From: Caballeronia catudaia
GTDB taxonomy: Bacteria > Pseudomonadota > Gammaproteobacteria > Burkholderiales > Burkholderiaceae
Assembly (NCBI RefSeq): GCF_001544755.2
Contig: NZ_FCOF02000006.1
Location: 62,001-126,000 of the forward strand
DNA length: 64,000 bases
Direction: 5' to 3'
Position numbers and translations under genes: made by a program. Below the pieces are notes generated by a model. That model searched no databases. It saw only the letters and a list, made by a program, of their open reading frames with translations, and was not told the origin of the DNA. Shown piece after piece: positions 45,623 to 54,287 of the stretch; the first letter of the stretch is position 1, and each line of letters begins with the position of its first letter.

Positions 45623-46267
45623 ATGGTCAGACGAACCAAGGAAGAAGCGCAGGCGACGCGCAACCGCGTGCTCGACGCAGCCGAGCGCGTGTTTTACGAA
45701 AAGGGGGTGTCGCGGACGACGCTCGCGGATATCGCGCAGGCCGCGGGCGTGACGCGCGGCGCAATTTACTGGCACTTCGCCAATAAGGGCGATCTCTTTA
45801 ACGCGATGTTCGACCGCAGCCTGCTGCCGCTGGACGAACTCGTCGAAGCGACGCTGGACGGCAAGGAAGAAGACCCGCTCGCGCGTCTGCGCGAGCTTTT
45901 CGTCTGGTGCATGCGCAATATCACGAGCGACGAGCAGCGCCGCCGCGTGTTCGACATCCTTTTCCTGAAGTGCGAGTTCGTCGAGGAAATGGGGCCTGTG
46001 CGCGAGCGGCATCAGAACAACATGCGCGACGGCATGGAGCGCATCGAGCGCGCGCTGCGCAACGCCGTCGAACAGAAGCAGTTGCCCGCGACGCTCGACA
46101 CGTCGCGCGCGACCGTCATGCTGCACTGCCTCTTCACCGGCATCCTGCACGATTCGCTGATGCTGCCCGATCTCGTGCATCCGGAACGCGACGCCGAAGC
46201 GCTCATCGATGCGTGCTTCGATGCCCTGCGTTGCAGCCCCGCCCTGCTGTCACCGGCTGGCGGCTGA
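45623..46267 (+). CDS. TetR/AcrR-family repressor of RND operon 2
   Basis: This 214-residue TetR-family repressor has an N-terminal DNA-binding domain (ERVFYEKGVSRTTLADIAQAAGVTRGAIYWHFANKGDLF, about residues 22-60), almost the AcrR/TtgR signature, and a C-terminal ligand-binding helical domain. The N-terminus MVRRTKEEAQATRNRVLDAA is the classical AcrR beginning. Effector molecules are expected to be pump substrates that release DNA. It diverges from the adaptor gene. Its last 18 bp overlap the end of the convergent isochorismatase-like gene. Confidence 0.92.
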   Translation: MVRRTKEEAQATRNRVLDAAERVFYEKGVSRTTLADIAQAAGVTRGAIYWHFANKGDLFNAMFDRSLLPLDELVEATLDGKEEDPLARLRELFVWCMRNITSDEQRRRVFDILFLKCEFVEEMGPVRERHQNNMRDGMERIERALRNAVEQKQLPATLDTSRATVMLHCLFTGILHDSLMLPDLVHPERDAEALIDACFDALRCSPALLSPAGG

Positions 46268-46882
46268 GTTCGCCGCGAGCGCCCGCTGGTTCGACGCGTA
46301 GATGTTGTCGCGCGCGGGCGGCTCGCCGCTTTCGAGCGCGCCGATCCACTCGTGCGTGTCGAGCACGGCGGCGAAGCGCGATTGCATCACCACCGTGAAC
46401 ACGCGGTGGATCTCCTCGGCGCTCGCCTTGCCCGCGCGGTTTTCGTAGGGCACGGCGCCCGTCGCATCCGCGAGAAATTCGACTGACAAACCCGCATGCG
46501 CCGCGTGCTTCACGGTGGAATCGTCGCAATTGTGGGTCATGTAGCCTGCGATCACGATCGTGTCGATGTCGTTGGCCGCGAGCCATTCCGCGAGATCGGT
46601 GCCCGCGAACGCGCTCGGCAGCGATTTCTCGACGTAATGCGCGCGCGGCCGCGATGCCACCGTTTCATGCAGTTCCGCCATCGCCGAGCCGCGCGCGAAG
46701 ATCGGCGCGCTCGCGGGCGCGAAATTCTGCACGACGACGACCGGCACGCCGTGCTTTTTGGCGGCGTCCATCGCCCGGCCGATATTGGCGAGCGACACGT
46801 TCACATCGGGATATTCGATCAGCAGGTTGCCTTCGACGTACTCGTTCTGCACGTCGATGACGATCAGGGCGCGGCGCGGCAT
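46250..46882 (-). CDS. Isochorismatase-family cysteine hydrolase
   Basis: This 210-residue protein has the cysteine hydrolase catalytic triad D10 (VIDVQNEY), K86 (VEKSLPSAF) and C119 (GYMTHNCDDST), with the cis-peptide region before the Cys. Relatives hydrolyse nicotinamide, N-carbamoyl compounds or isochorismate; the substrate here is not evident. It is convergent and slightly overlapping with the TetR gene. It starts 128 bp from the divergent GlxA-type regulator, a pairing seen in other genomes where the regulator controls the hydrolase. Confidence 0.87.
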   Translation of the reverse strand: MPRRALIVIDVQNEYVEGNLLIEYPDVNVSLANIGRAMDAAKKHGVPVVVVQNFAPASAPIFARGSAMAELHETVASRPRAHYVEKSLPSAFAGTDLAEWLAANDIDTIVIAGYMTHNCDDSTVKHAAHAGLSVEFLADATGAVPYENRAGKASAEEIHRVFTVVMQSRFAAVLDTHEWIGALESGEPPARDNIYASNQRALAANSAASR

Positions 46883-47010
46883 GGTTCATCTCCTTTAGGT
46901 GTCGCTGCATTGTCGCCGCGTGCGTGCGAAGCCGAGAAGTGGCCCGATCGCCATCTTTCGACGAAACCGGGCCAAAATACCCGAATCCATCGTTTCGGAA
47001 GGGCCGAGCC

Positions 47011-47966
47011 ATGAAGCGCCATTCGATCGCCGTCGTCGCGTTCGACCGCATCAGCCCGTTTCATCTCGCGGTGCCGTGCATCGTGTTCGGCGAGGAGCGC
47101 GGCGCGATCGGCGTGCCGTCGTTCGATTTCCGGGTCTGCGCCGCCGAGCCGCAGGCGCTGTCGACATCGGCGGGATTCACGATCGCGGCCCGCCATGCGC
47201 TCGATGCGCTCGATTCCGCCGACGTGATCATCGTCCCTTCCTGGCGCGATCCCGCCGAAACGCCGCCGGCCGCGCTGCTCGCTTCGCTGCGCGCGGCGCA
47301 CGCACGCGGCGCGTGGGTCGTTGGGCTGTGTCTTGGCTCCTACGTCCTTGCGGCGGCGGGCCTGCTCGACGGCCGCGCGGCCACGACGCACTGGGCGTGG
47401 GCCGACGATTTCGCGCGCCGCTTTCCGCGCGTGCGGCTCGACCCGAACGTGCTTATATCGACGACGACAACATCACGACTTCCGCCGGCACCGCGGCGGG
47501 GCTCGATTGCTGTCTGCATGTGCTGCGCAAGCTGGCCGGCTCGCACGCGGCGAACCAGGTTGCGCGGCGGCTCGTGGTGCCGCCGCATCGGCAGGGCTCG
47601 CAGGCGCAGTTCATCGATGAACCGCTGCCCGAGCGCGCGAACGGCGAAAAGCTCGCCGGACTGCTCGACTGGCTGCGCGCCAATCTGCAAACGGATCATT
47701 CGCTGGATGCGCTTGCCGCGCGCATGGCGATGAGCCGCCGCAACTTTACGCGGCGCTTTCGGCAGACGACGGGCACGACGGTCGGCGCGTGGCTCGTCGG
47801 GCAACGCGTCGCGCTGGCGCAACGGCTGCTCGAGGACACGGATTTGCCGGTCGATCGCATTGCGGAGACGAGCGGCTTTCGCACCGGCGCGACGCTGCGC
47901 CAGCAGTTCGCACAGACGCTGAAGACGTCGCCCTCGGCTTATCGACGCGCGTTTCGTGGGGTTTAG
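47011..47966 (+). pseudogene. GlxA-family AraC-type regulator, broken by a single-base frameshift
   Basis: The first about 146 codons (47011 to about 47450) encode a DJ-1/PfpI-like domain with VGLCLGSYVLAAAGLLDGRAAT. The frame then closes out of register. The remainder continues at once in another frame as YIDDDNITTSAGTAAGLDCC, followed by the AraC helix-turn-helix domain (MAMSRRNFTRRFRQTTG...). One missing base at about 47449-47455, in GTGCTTATATCG, explains the break: adding one base restores a normal 318-residue protein. It is either a recent inactivation or a sequencing error. It would have regulated the divergent isochorismatase-like gene (inference). Confidence 0.88.
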
Positions 47967-48763
47967 CGCAAGCCCACGTGCTGCGCGAGATACGCGAACA
48001 GCGCGATGCACACGAGCATCGCGGCCCACGCCCACACCGGCAGGCCGAGCGGATGCGGGTCGTGTGAATGATCGCGGTCGTGATGCACGAAGCCATGCCC
48101 GTGCAGACGATGCCGCAGCACGCCGCTCGCATGCGCATCGGCGGATGGCGCGCGCAGCGCGCCCGAGCGACGCGAGAACGCCACCGACATCGAGCTGGGC
48201 CGCAGAAACACATGCCGGCGCGCGGCGCTTTCGCCCGCGGCGCGCATCGACGGCAAGCCGTGCTTCGCGCGCACCACTTCGCAGAATTCCGCGAAGAAGT
48301 CGTCGGCGCCTTCGCGCAGCGCGTTCTCGATCTGCCGTGATGGCAAGCCGGCCAGCGGGCCCGACACCGTCGCCCAGACCGTGTACTCGATCCAGGTCGA
48401 ATCGCCGTCGTCTTCGTCGGGATTGAGCGCAACCGCGATCTGCCCGCGCAGCGAACCCACGCCCTCGCCGCGCGCCTTGAAGCTCAGCGTGCGCGCGTAG
48501 GCGACATCGGCATCGGCGGGTTCCGTGGTGTCGCCCTCGGCATGCGCAGCCTGACGCGTGCGCCCCGCGGCATGCGCGCGGATTTCGTAGCGTGCCCGCA
48601 GCGCGCCGAGCGGCACGATCAGCGTGAGGGCATACTCGCCGCCGGGCGTGCGCGTGAATGATTCGCAGTTGTCCAGACTCGCCCGCAGCAGCGCGAGATC
48701 GCCCAGCGCGTCCCGGACATGCGCCGGGTCGAGCGGAACGCGCAATGCATCGGTGACTTCCAT
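47963..48763 (-). CDS. CoxG-family SRPBCC protein with C-terminal membrane anchor
   Basis: The protein has 266 residues. Residues 1-165 form a SRPBCC/CoxG fold (PLDPAHVRDALGDLALLRASLDNCESFTR, ...WIEYTVWATVSGPLAGLPSRQIENAL). A His-rich segment (HRLHGHGFVHHDRDHSHDPH) and one C-terminal transmembrane helix, WAWAAMLVCIALFAYLA, follow. In CO dehydrogenase clusters CoxG helps anchor or mature the enzyme at the membrane; no cox genes are present here, so its partner is unknown. The start at 48763 is the family start. It overlaps the end of the convergent GlxA-type gene by 4 bp. Confidence 0.78.
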   Translation of the reverse strand: MEVTDALRVPLDPAHVRDALGDLALLRASLDNCESFTRTPGGEYALTLIVPLGALRARYEIRAHAAGRTRQAAHAEGDTTEPADADVAYARTLSFKARGEGVGSLRGQIAVALNPDEDDGDSTWIEYTVWATVSGPLAGLPSRQIENALREGADDFFAEFCEVVRAKHGLPSMRAAGESAARRHVFLRPSSMSVAFSRRSGALRAPSADAHASGVLRHRLHGHGFVHHDRDHSHDPHPLGLPVWAWAAMLVCIALFAYLAQHVGLR

Positions 48764-48838
48764 TCGAGCCTCCGCTGGCAGGGATCGCATGCGTTCGTTA
48801 TGGCTGAGCGGTGTGTCAATGTCTGTTCGAAGGCGCGC

Positions 48839-49216
48839 CTAAGAAGTCTCGTCGATCCGATCGACCCGCGCGCGGTGGAACGCGAGATAGCCCTTGATCT
48901 TCGCGGCGGCGTCGGGCGGCGACTCGTAACTCCACGCGGCGTTCTCGACCGGGCCGTCTTCCGTCAGCAGATGATAGTGCGTGGCCTGGCCCTTGATCGG
49001 GCAATGCGTGATGTGGATCGAGCGTTCGAGGCGCGCCATGTTGACGTCGGCGCGCGGGAAGTAGTGCACTTTTTCGGCGTCCGTCTCGACGAGCGTGAGA
49101 GCGGCGTGGGTATCGGCGTAGGTGACGCCCTGATGGATCACGCGGCAGCGCCGGCCGTTCGGCGTGACCTCGATCCGATGCGCCGCTTCGTGCCCGTCGT
49201 TGAGTTCCGTGCCCAT
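48839..49216 (-). CDS. DUF427-domain protein
   Basis: This 125-residue protein has the DUF427 core pattern: ALTLVETDAEKVHYFPRADVN, HCPIKGQATHYHL and ENAAWSYESPPDAAAKIKGYLAF. The fold is a small all-beta domain of unknown function found widely in bacteria. There is no signal peptide or membrane helix. The start at 49216 is preferred over the ATG at 49264, whose extra residues are Arg-rich and lie near a terminator hairpin. It is a monocistronic gene in the same direction as the CoxG-like gene. Confidence 0.82.
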   Translation of the reverse strand: MGTELNDGHEAAHRIEVTPNGRRCRVIHQGVTYADTHAALTLVETDAEKVHYFPRADVNMARLERSIHITHCPIKGQATHYHLLTEDGPVENAAWSYESPPDAAAKIKGYLAFHRARVDRIDETS

Positions 49217-49254
49217 CCTGATGCGCCTCCCGCGTCTGAACCGAAATGCCCAAG

Positions 49255-49287
49255 AAAAAGCCACGCGGCATCGAGATACCCGTGGCT
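49255..49287 (-). terminator. Intrinsic terminator after the secreted protein gene
   Basis: AGCCACG (49259-49265) and CGTGGCT (49281-49287) form the stem; a T-rich tract (TTTTTC) follows on the minus strand. It is about 75 bp downstream of the gene at 49362-49856. Confidence 0.8.
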
Positions 49288-49361
49288 TAATTATGAGACA
49301 AACTTCGGATGCTGGGTGAGCGCTTTCTATGCCCCGCGCGTTCTCTCTTGGACGCGCGCGC

Positions 49362-49856
49362 CTATTGAATGTTCCAGTGGAACGCGGCCTTGGCCGTGCC
49401 CGGACCGGCGACGCTCACCGTCTGCTTTTTCTCCTGATCCTTGTACTTCGCGTAGACCGTATAGCTGCCGGGCGGCAGCTTGACGAGCATGTACGGACCC
49501 ATTGATTCGGTGGAGAGCACTTCGCCGCCCTTCCCGCCGACGACGCGCACGGTCACGCCCGAGAGGTATTCGGTGGTCGGGCCCGTGAAGCGCAGCGAAA
49601 GCGGCCAATGCGCCTGTTCGCGCAACAGTGCGCGCGATTCGTCGAGTCCGACGCCGCCCGACGTGTAGGAAACGTCGCCTTGCTGCTGGACTTGCGGCAG
49701 GCCGCCGCCGTTGGTGTTGCCTGCGCTCGAGGTATCGCTCGTGGTTCCGCCTGTCGTGGCGCCCGACGCCTGCGCCCAGGCGCCGCCCGCCATGCCTGCG
49801 CTCATCCCGGCAACGACCAGCGCGGCCGCCAGCTTGCCCGTGGTTCTGCTCGTCAT
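49362..49856 (-). CDS. Secreted protein, carboxypeptidase-regulatory-like beta domain
   Basis: This 164-residue protein has a signal peptide (residues 1-28, cleavage near AWAQA). A Gly/Thr/Ser-rich low-complexity stretch (30-60) follows, then a beta-sandwich-like domain with YLSGVTVRVVGGKGGEVLS, GPYMLVKLPPGSYTVYAKYKDQEKKQ and ending AAFHWNIQ. The pattern is common in periplasmic proteins described as carboxypeptidase regulatory-like; no catalytic residues are visible. It follows the DegQ-type protease gene on the same strand after 140 bp and may be a substrate or stress partner (inference). Confidence 0.65.
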   Translation of the reverse strand: MTSRTTGKLAAALVVAGMSAGMAGGAWAQASGATTGGTTSDTSSAGNTNGGGLPQVQQQGDVSYTSGGVGLDESRALLREQAHWPLSLRFTGPTTEYLSGVTVRVVGGKGGEVLSTESMGPYMLVKLPPGSYTVYAKYKDQEKKQTVSVAGPGTAKAAFHWNIQ

Positions 49857-49996
49857 GTTCGTGCTCCTTTATCCGATGCCGCCGCGCCTCGAAAAGCGCG
49901 CCAGCGGCGTCACGCCCGATGCGCCGAGACCACGCGATGGGGCACCAGGCAACGGTAGAGCATGGTTCGTGCCCGAATCGCGTGACCCAGCCGCGC

Positions 49997-51514
49997 TCAG
50001 CCGAGATCGACCGGAACGAAGATCTGCGCGTCGTCGCGCTGGATCAGGAGCGCGATGCTGTCGCCGGCGCGCTGCACCATCGACTTCAACTGCTGCACCG
50101 ACGTGACCGGCTGGCCGTTGACCGCGAGAATCACATCGCCCGGCTGGATGCCCGCGTTCGCCGCCGCGCCGCCCGCCTGCTGCACGAGCAGCCCGCGCGA
50201 GAGCGAATCGTTCTGCTTTTCCTCCGGCGTGAGCGGCCGCACCGCGACGCCGAGCCGCGCGTCCTGCGCCGACGCTTCGTCGTCGCCGCCCGCGCTCGCT
50301 TTCGCGCTCGCGGTCTTCGCGTCCTTGAGCGCGCCAATCGTCACGCTCAGGTCCTTCGCGCTCTTGTCGCGCCACACCGTCACCTTCGCCGACGTGCCGG
50401 GCGAGAGGCCCGCGACCTGCGACGGCAGCGAGGTCGAGTCCGTCACCGCCACGCCGTTCAGCGCAGTGATGACGTCGCCCGGCTGCAGGCCTGCCTTCGC
50501 CGCCGGCCCGCCCGGCTCGATCGAGCTCACGAGCGCGCCTTGCGGCGACTTCATGCCGAACGAATTGGCGAGCGTCTGGTTCATGCCCTGCACCGTCACG
50601 CCGAGACGGCCGCGATCCACGTGCCCCGTCTTGATGAGCGCATCCTTCACCTTGATCGCTTCATTGATCGGGATGGCGAACGAAAGACCCTGGAAGCCGC
50701 CCGTCTGCGAATAGATCATCGAGTTGATGCCGATGACTTCGCCTTGCAGGTTGAAGAGCGGACCGCCCGAGTTGCCGGGGTTCACCGGCACGTCGGTCTG
50801 GATGAACGGCGTGTAGTTCTCGTTGGGCAGCGCGCGCGATTTCGCGCTGATGATGCCCGAGGTCACGGTGTTGTCGAAGCCGTAAGGCGAGCCGATCGCG
50901 ACGACCCATTGCCCGACCTTGCTGCCGTTAGGATCGCCGATCTTCACGGTCGGCAGGCTCTTCGCATCGATCTTCAGCACGGCGACGTCCGACTGCTTGT
51001 CCGCGCCGATAACCTTCGCGCGGTACTCGCGCTTGTCCGTGAGCTTCACGGTGACGACATTGGCGTTATCGACGACGTGCGCGTTCGTGAGGATATAGCC
51101 GTCGCTGCTCACGATGAAGCCGGAGCCGAGGCCTTCGCTCGGACGATCCGCGCCGGGACCGCCAGGACCGCCGGGGCCGCCGAAGCCCGGGATTCCGCCG
51201 AAGCGCTTGAAGAATTGATAGAACGGATCGTCGGGGTCCATCGGCAACTGATTGCGGCTGCTGCGCGCCGACGTCTCCTTGACGACATGCTTCGCGCTGA
51301 TGTTCACCACCGCCGGGCCATAGGTTTCGACGAGGCCGGAGAAATCGGGGACGCCCGTCTTGGCTGCGGCTTCGGCGGGCATCATCGCCGCCGCGGTCGC
51401 GGGCGAGATGACCTGCGGCGCAGGCACGTTGTTATGACCGGCCACATAGCCCGCCGACAAGGCAACGGCAACGGCGGCCGCGACGGCGCTACGGGTGAGG
51501 ATCTTTGCTTTCAT
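49997..51514 (-). CDS. degQ: Periplasmic serine protease, DegQ/DegP (Do) family
   Basis: This 505-residue HtrA protease has a signal sequence or anchor (residues 7-26), a catalytic triad H146 (TNAHVV), D176 (SDVAVLK) and S249 (GNSGGPLF), and two PDZ domains (about 290-380 and 400-500). A Gly/Pro-rich LA-loop-like stretch lies at 107-122. It degrades misfolded periplasmic proteins. It also resembles MucD of Pseudomonas. It lies downstream of the two-component genes on the same strand, separated by a terminator and a tandem repeat; envelope stress control by that system is plausible, not shown. Confidence 0.93.
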   Translation of the reverse strand: MKAKILTRSAVAAAVAVALSAGYVAGHNNVPAPQVISPATAAAMMPAEAAAKTGVPDFSGLVETYGPAVVNISAKHVVKETSARSSRNQLPMDPDDPFYQFFKRFGGIPGFGGPGGPGGPGADRPSEGLGSGFIVSSDGYILTNAHVVDNANVVTVKLTDKREYRAKVIGADKQSDVAVLKIDAKSLPTVKIGDPNGSKVGQWVVAIGSPYGFDNTVTSGIISAKSRALPNENYTPFIQTDVPVNPGNSGGPLFNLQGEVIGINSMIYSQTGGFQGLSFAIPINEAIKVKDALIKTGHVDRGRLGVTVQGMNQTLANSFGMKSPQGALVSSIEPGGPAAKAGLQPGDVITALNGVAVTDSTSLPSQVAGLSPGTSAKVTVWRDKSAKDLSVTIGALKDAKTASAKASAGGDDEASAQDARLGVAVRPLTPEEKQNDSLSRGLLVQQAGGAAANAGIQPGDVILAVNGQPVTSVQQLKSMVQRAGDSIALLIQRDDAQIFVPVDLG

Positions 51515-51629
51515 CGTGTGCTCCTGACGAGGGATGCGCTCCGTAAGAGCGCGCTATATCAATGAAAGGAGCTTACGGGGTGTCGCTTAAACCTTTCTTA
51601 AAAATGGAGGTTCGGCGGGAACTTTGAAC

Positions 51630-51664
51630 AAAAAGGGCGCCTGTTCGAATGAACAGGCGCCCTT
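51630..51664 (-). terminator. Intrinsic terminator after the two-component operon
   Basis: AAGGGCGCCTGTTC (51633-51646) and GAACAGGCGCCCTT (51651-51664) form a perfect 14-bp stem with a GAAT loop, followed on the minus strand by a five-T tract. It ends the response regulator/kinase transcript after it passes the tandem repeat. Confidence 0.9.
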
Positions 51665-51711
51665 GGCACTGCGACTTGCTGCTTCTGCGATTTACCGCGG
51701 GTACTGTTTTG

Positions 51712-51823
51712 CTTCACTGCTTCACTGCTTCACTGCTTCACTGCTTCACTGCTTCACTGCTTCACTGCTTCACTGCTTCACTGCTTCACTGCTTCACTGC
51801 TTCACTGCTTCACTGCTTCACTG
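51712..51823. repeat. 8-bp tandem repeat, 14 perfect copies of CTTCACTG
   Basis: CTTCACTG is repeated 14 times without a mismatch over 112 bp in a non-coding gap. Perfection of all copies means recent expansion or active slippage, so copy number probably varies between strains. The minus strand, the sense of both flanking genes, has stops in this unit. Confidence 0.95.
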
Positions 51824-52061
51824 CTGCTACTGCCAACTGCAACTTCCTTACTACGGACTGCTACGACAACTGCCTTCTGCTGCTTACCTCAATTTCCTGC
51901 ACGACTACGTACTTCAACTTCTTCACTGCTACTGCCTGCTGCCTGCTGCCTGCTGCTTCAGAACACTCAACCAACAAGAGAGATATTAGCGATTAGGAAG
52001 TCTCATTCGAAGCAGACAAATCCGAAACTTCATTGCAGAGGTTGAGGCCGCGAACGCGGCT

Positions 52062-53363
52062 TCAGAACCTGACGGCGACCTTGAGGCCGCCCGCTTCCGA
52101 TTCCCCGAGCGAAACCGATGCGCCATGCTGAACCGCGATGCGCCGCACGATCGCGAGGCCGAGGCCGCTGCCGGCCACATCGGTGCGCGGGCGGTTCGCG
52201 CTTTCGCCCACGCGATAGAAACGGTCGAACACGCGTTCGCGTTCTTCGGCGGGGATGCCCGGACCGGTATCGGCGATTTCGACGACGGGACGCCCGTCTT
52301 TGAGTGTCAGGCAGACATCGACTTTGCCGCCCTTCGGCGTGTACTTCGTCGCGTTGTCGATGAGATTGTTGAACATCACGCGCAGCGAATCCGGATCGCC
52401 GTTGACGATGGCGGATTCGCCCGCCTCGATGCCGAGATCGACGCCACGTTCCTGCGCGACGAGCACGTAGCCGCGCACGCATTCTTCCAGCAGTTCCTTC
52501 AGGTCGACGCGTGTTTCCACCGCCTTGCCATCCGGCTCCGACCGCGCCAGCGCGAGCAACTGCTCGGCGAGCCGCGTCGCGCGCGCGATGCCTTCGTTCA
52601 GGTCGGCGAGCGCCTCGCGCCGCGTCACGTCGTCCTGCGCACGGCCGACGAGCTGTGCCTGGATCTGCACGGCCGCAAGCGGTGTGCGCAATTCATGCGC
52701 GGCATCGGCGACGAAGGCCTTCTGCGTATCGAGCGCCGCCGACAAACGCGACAGCAGCGCATTCAGCGCCCGCACCACGGGCCGCACTTCCTGCGGCAGA
52801 CGTTGATCGGAGAGCGGATCGAGCGCTTCGGGATGACGTGTATCGAGCGCGCGCGTCACGCGCTGCAAAGGCGCGAGCCCGCGTCCGACGATCACCCAGA
52901 TCGCGACGCCGAGCAGCGGCAGCAGCAGCACGAGCGGCCACAAGGTGCGCCACGCGACCCCCGCCGCGACGCGATTGCGGATCGACAGCGGCTGCGCGAG
53001 CTGCACGACGTTATCGCCGACGATCGCGCTATACACGCGCCATTCGCCGCGCGGGGTCATTTCGGTGGAGAAGCCGAGTTCCGCGTGGGGCGCGAGCGGC
53101 ACGCGCGGATGCGAGTAGTACATCAGCACGCCATTGCGATTCCAGATCTGGATGACGACGCCCTCGTCGCTCTCGCTGCGCGAACTCAGCACCGACGAAA
53201 ACGGCTCCGACGGCAACGCCGCCGCGATCTGCTGCAGTTGATAGTCGAAGAGTTCGTTGGCTTCGGCGAGCGCCTGCCGATAGATGAGCCATCCGGCGAA
53301 GCCCACGCCGACGATCACGAGCGCAAGCAGCCAGATCAGCAATTGCCGGCGGATCGACCGCAT
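52062..53363 (-). CDS. Sensor histidine kinase
   Basis: This 433-residue membrane kinase has TM1 at about 8-29, a periplasmic sensor of about 110 residues, TM2 at about 139-160 and a HAMP-like linker. The HisKA domain carries phospho-accepting H223 (ADAAHELRTPLAAVQ), and the ATPase domain has N-box NNLIDNATKYTP and G-boxes DTGPGIP and GSGLGLAI. It belongs to the QseC/TctE-like group paired with OmpR-type regulators. The ATG at 53363 overlaps the regulator stop (TGATG), showing tight coupling. The signal is unknown. Confidence 0.93.
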   Translation of the reverse strand: MRSIRRQLLIWLLALVIVGVGFAGWLIYRQALAEANELFDYQLQQIAAALPSEPFSSVLSSRSESDEGVVIQIWNRNGVLMYYSHPRVPLAPHAELGFSTEMTPRGEWRVYSAIVGDNVVQLAQPLSIRNRVAAGVAWRTLWPLVLLLPLLGVAIWVIVGRGLAPLQRVTRALDTRHPEALDPLSDQRLPQEVRPVVRALNALLSRLSAALDTQKAFVADAAHELRTPLAAVQIQAQLVGRAQDDVTRREALADLNEGIARATRLAEQLLALARSEPDGKAVETRVDLKELLEECVRGYVLVAQERGVDLGIEAGESAIVNGDPDSLRVMFNNLIDNATKYTPKGGKVDVCLTLKDGRPVVEIADTGPGIPAEERERVFDRFYRVGESANRPRTDVAGSGLGLAIVRRIAVQHGASVSLGESEAGGLKVAVRF

Positions 53364-54025
53364 CAGGCGTCCTTCGCGACCATGTAGCCGAGGCCACGCA
53401 CGTTGCGGATGAGATCGGCGCCGAGCTTCTTCCTCAGCGAATGGATATACACCTCGACGGTATTGCTGCCGATTTCCTCGCCCCAACCGTAGATTTTCTC
53501 TTCGAGCTGGCTCTTCGACAGCACCGCGCCGGGCCGCGCCATCAGCGCTTCGAGCAGCGCGAACTCACGCGCGGACAACGCGACGGGATTGCCCGCGAGC
53601 GTCACCTGATGGCCGACCGGATCGAGCGTCAGTTCACCGTGCCGCACGAGCGATTCGCCGCGCCCGACGTGACGGCGGATCAGCGCACGCATGCGCGCGC
53701 CGAGCTCGTCGAGGTCGAAGGGCTTCACGAGGTAATCGTCCGCGCCGGCATCGAGTCCTTTCACGCGGTCCGCGATGGCGTCGCGCGCGGTGACGATCAG
53801 CACCGGCAGCGCGTTGGCGCGCGCGCGCAACGTCTTCAGCACGTCGAGGCCATCGCGCCTGGGCAGGCCGAGATCGAGCAACATCAGGTCGTAGGACTCA
53901 CCGGCCACCGCCGTGAGCGCGGCCTCGCCGTCCTGCACCCAGTCGACTGCGAAGCCGTCCGCGCGCAGCGCCTTGCGCACGCCTTCGGCGATCATCCGGT
54001 CATCTTCGACAAGCAGGATTCGCAT
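53363..54025 (-). CDS. OmpR-family response regulator
   Basis: This 220-residue protein has a receiver domain with the acidic pocket EDD (7-9), phosphoacceptor D51 (LLDLGLP), Thr in VTARD and Lys in LVKPFD. A C-terminal winged-helix OmpR domain (LSAREFALLEALMARPGAVLSK, TVEVYIHSLRKKLG) follows. It resembles QseB/PmrA/TctD. It is first in a two-gene operon with the kinase. The start at 54025 fits the family; an in-frame ATG at 54109 would add 28 residues. Confidence 0.95.
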   Translation of the reverse strand: MRILLVEDDRMIAEGVRKALRADGFAVDWVQDGEAALTAVAGESYDLMLLDLGLPRRDGLDVLKTLRARANALPVLIVTARDAIADRVKGLDAGADDYLVKPFDLDELGARMRALIRRHVGRGESLVRHGELTLDPVGHQVTLAGNPVALSAREFALLEALMARPGAVLSKSQLEEKIYGWGEEIGSNTVEVYIHSLRKKLGADLIRNVRGLGYMVAKDA

Positions 54026-54287
54026 GGCACATGTCTGTTCGTGGTTACGGTTTATAGGAGGCAGGCAGCCCTGGGACCGCGATTCATTGTAGCCGCGAGG
54101 CCGCGCCACAGGCTTAAACGGGACTTAACCGCGCGCATCGTCCACTTTCACGGATCAATAACGACGACGATTTCCCGCCCGTACGATTTTCGCAAGCCAG
54201 CTTGTCTACAATAGCCGCTTCCCACGCCGCGACGCCTGCCCGCGCGCTCGCCGCAGCCAGCCATCAGCCCAAGAACAACGCTCGTCC

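Larger units (their letters stand above)
51515..52061. other. Gap between degQ and sensor kinase gene
   Basis: This 547-bp region without a convincing gene holds the degQ promoter side (51515-51620), a strong terminator hairpin (51630-51664), the 8-bp tandem repeat (51712-51823), and pyrimidine-rich CTGC-repetitive sequence to about 51960, including a short TGCTGCC repeat near 51930-51955. An open frame spans the repeat on the plus strand but its product is only a reiterated LLHCFTAS unit. Confidence 0.7.

Noticed and set aside
51624-51989. Open frame of 121 codons over the octanucleotide repeat
   Set aside because: Its product is LLHCFTAS reiterated, followed by CLLPAACC-like low complexity; no homology features or convincing ribosome binding site.
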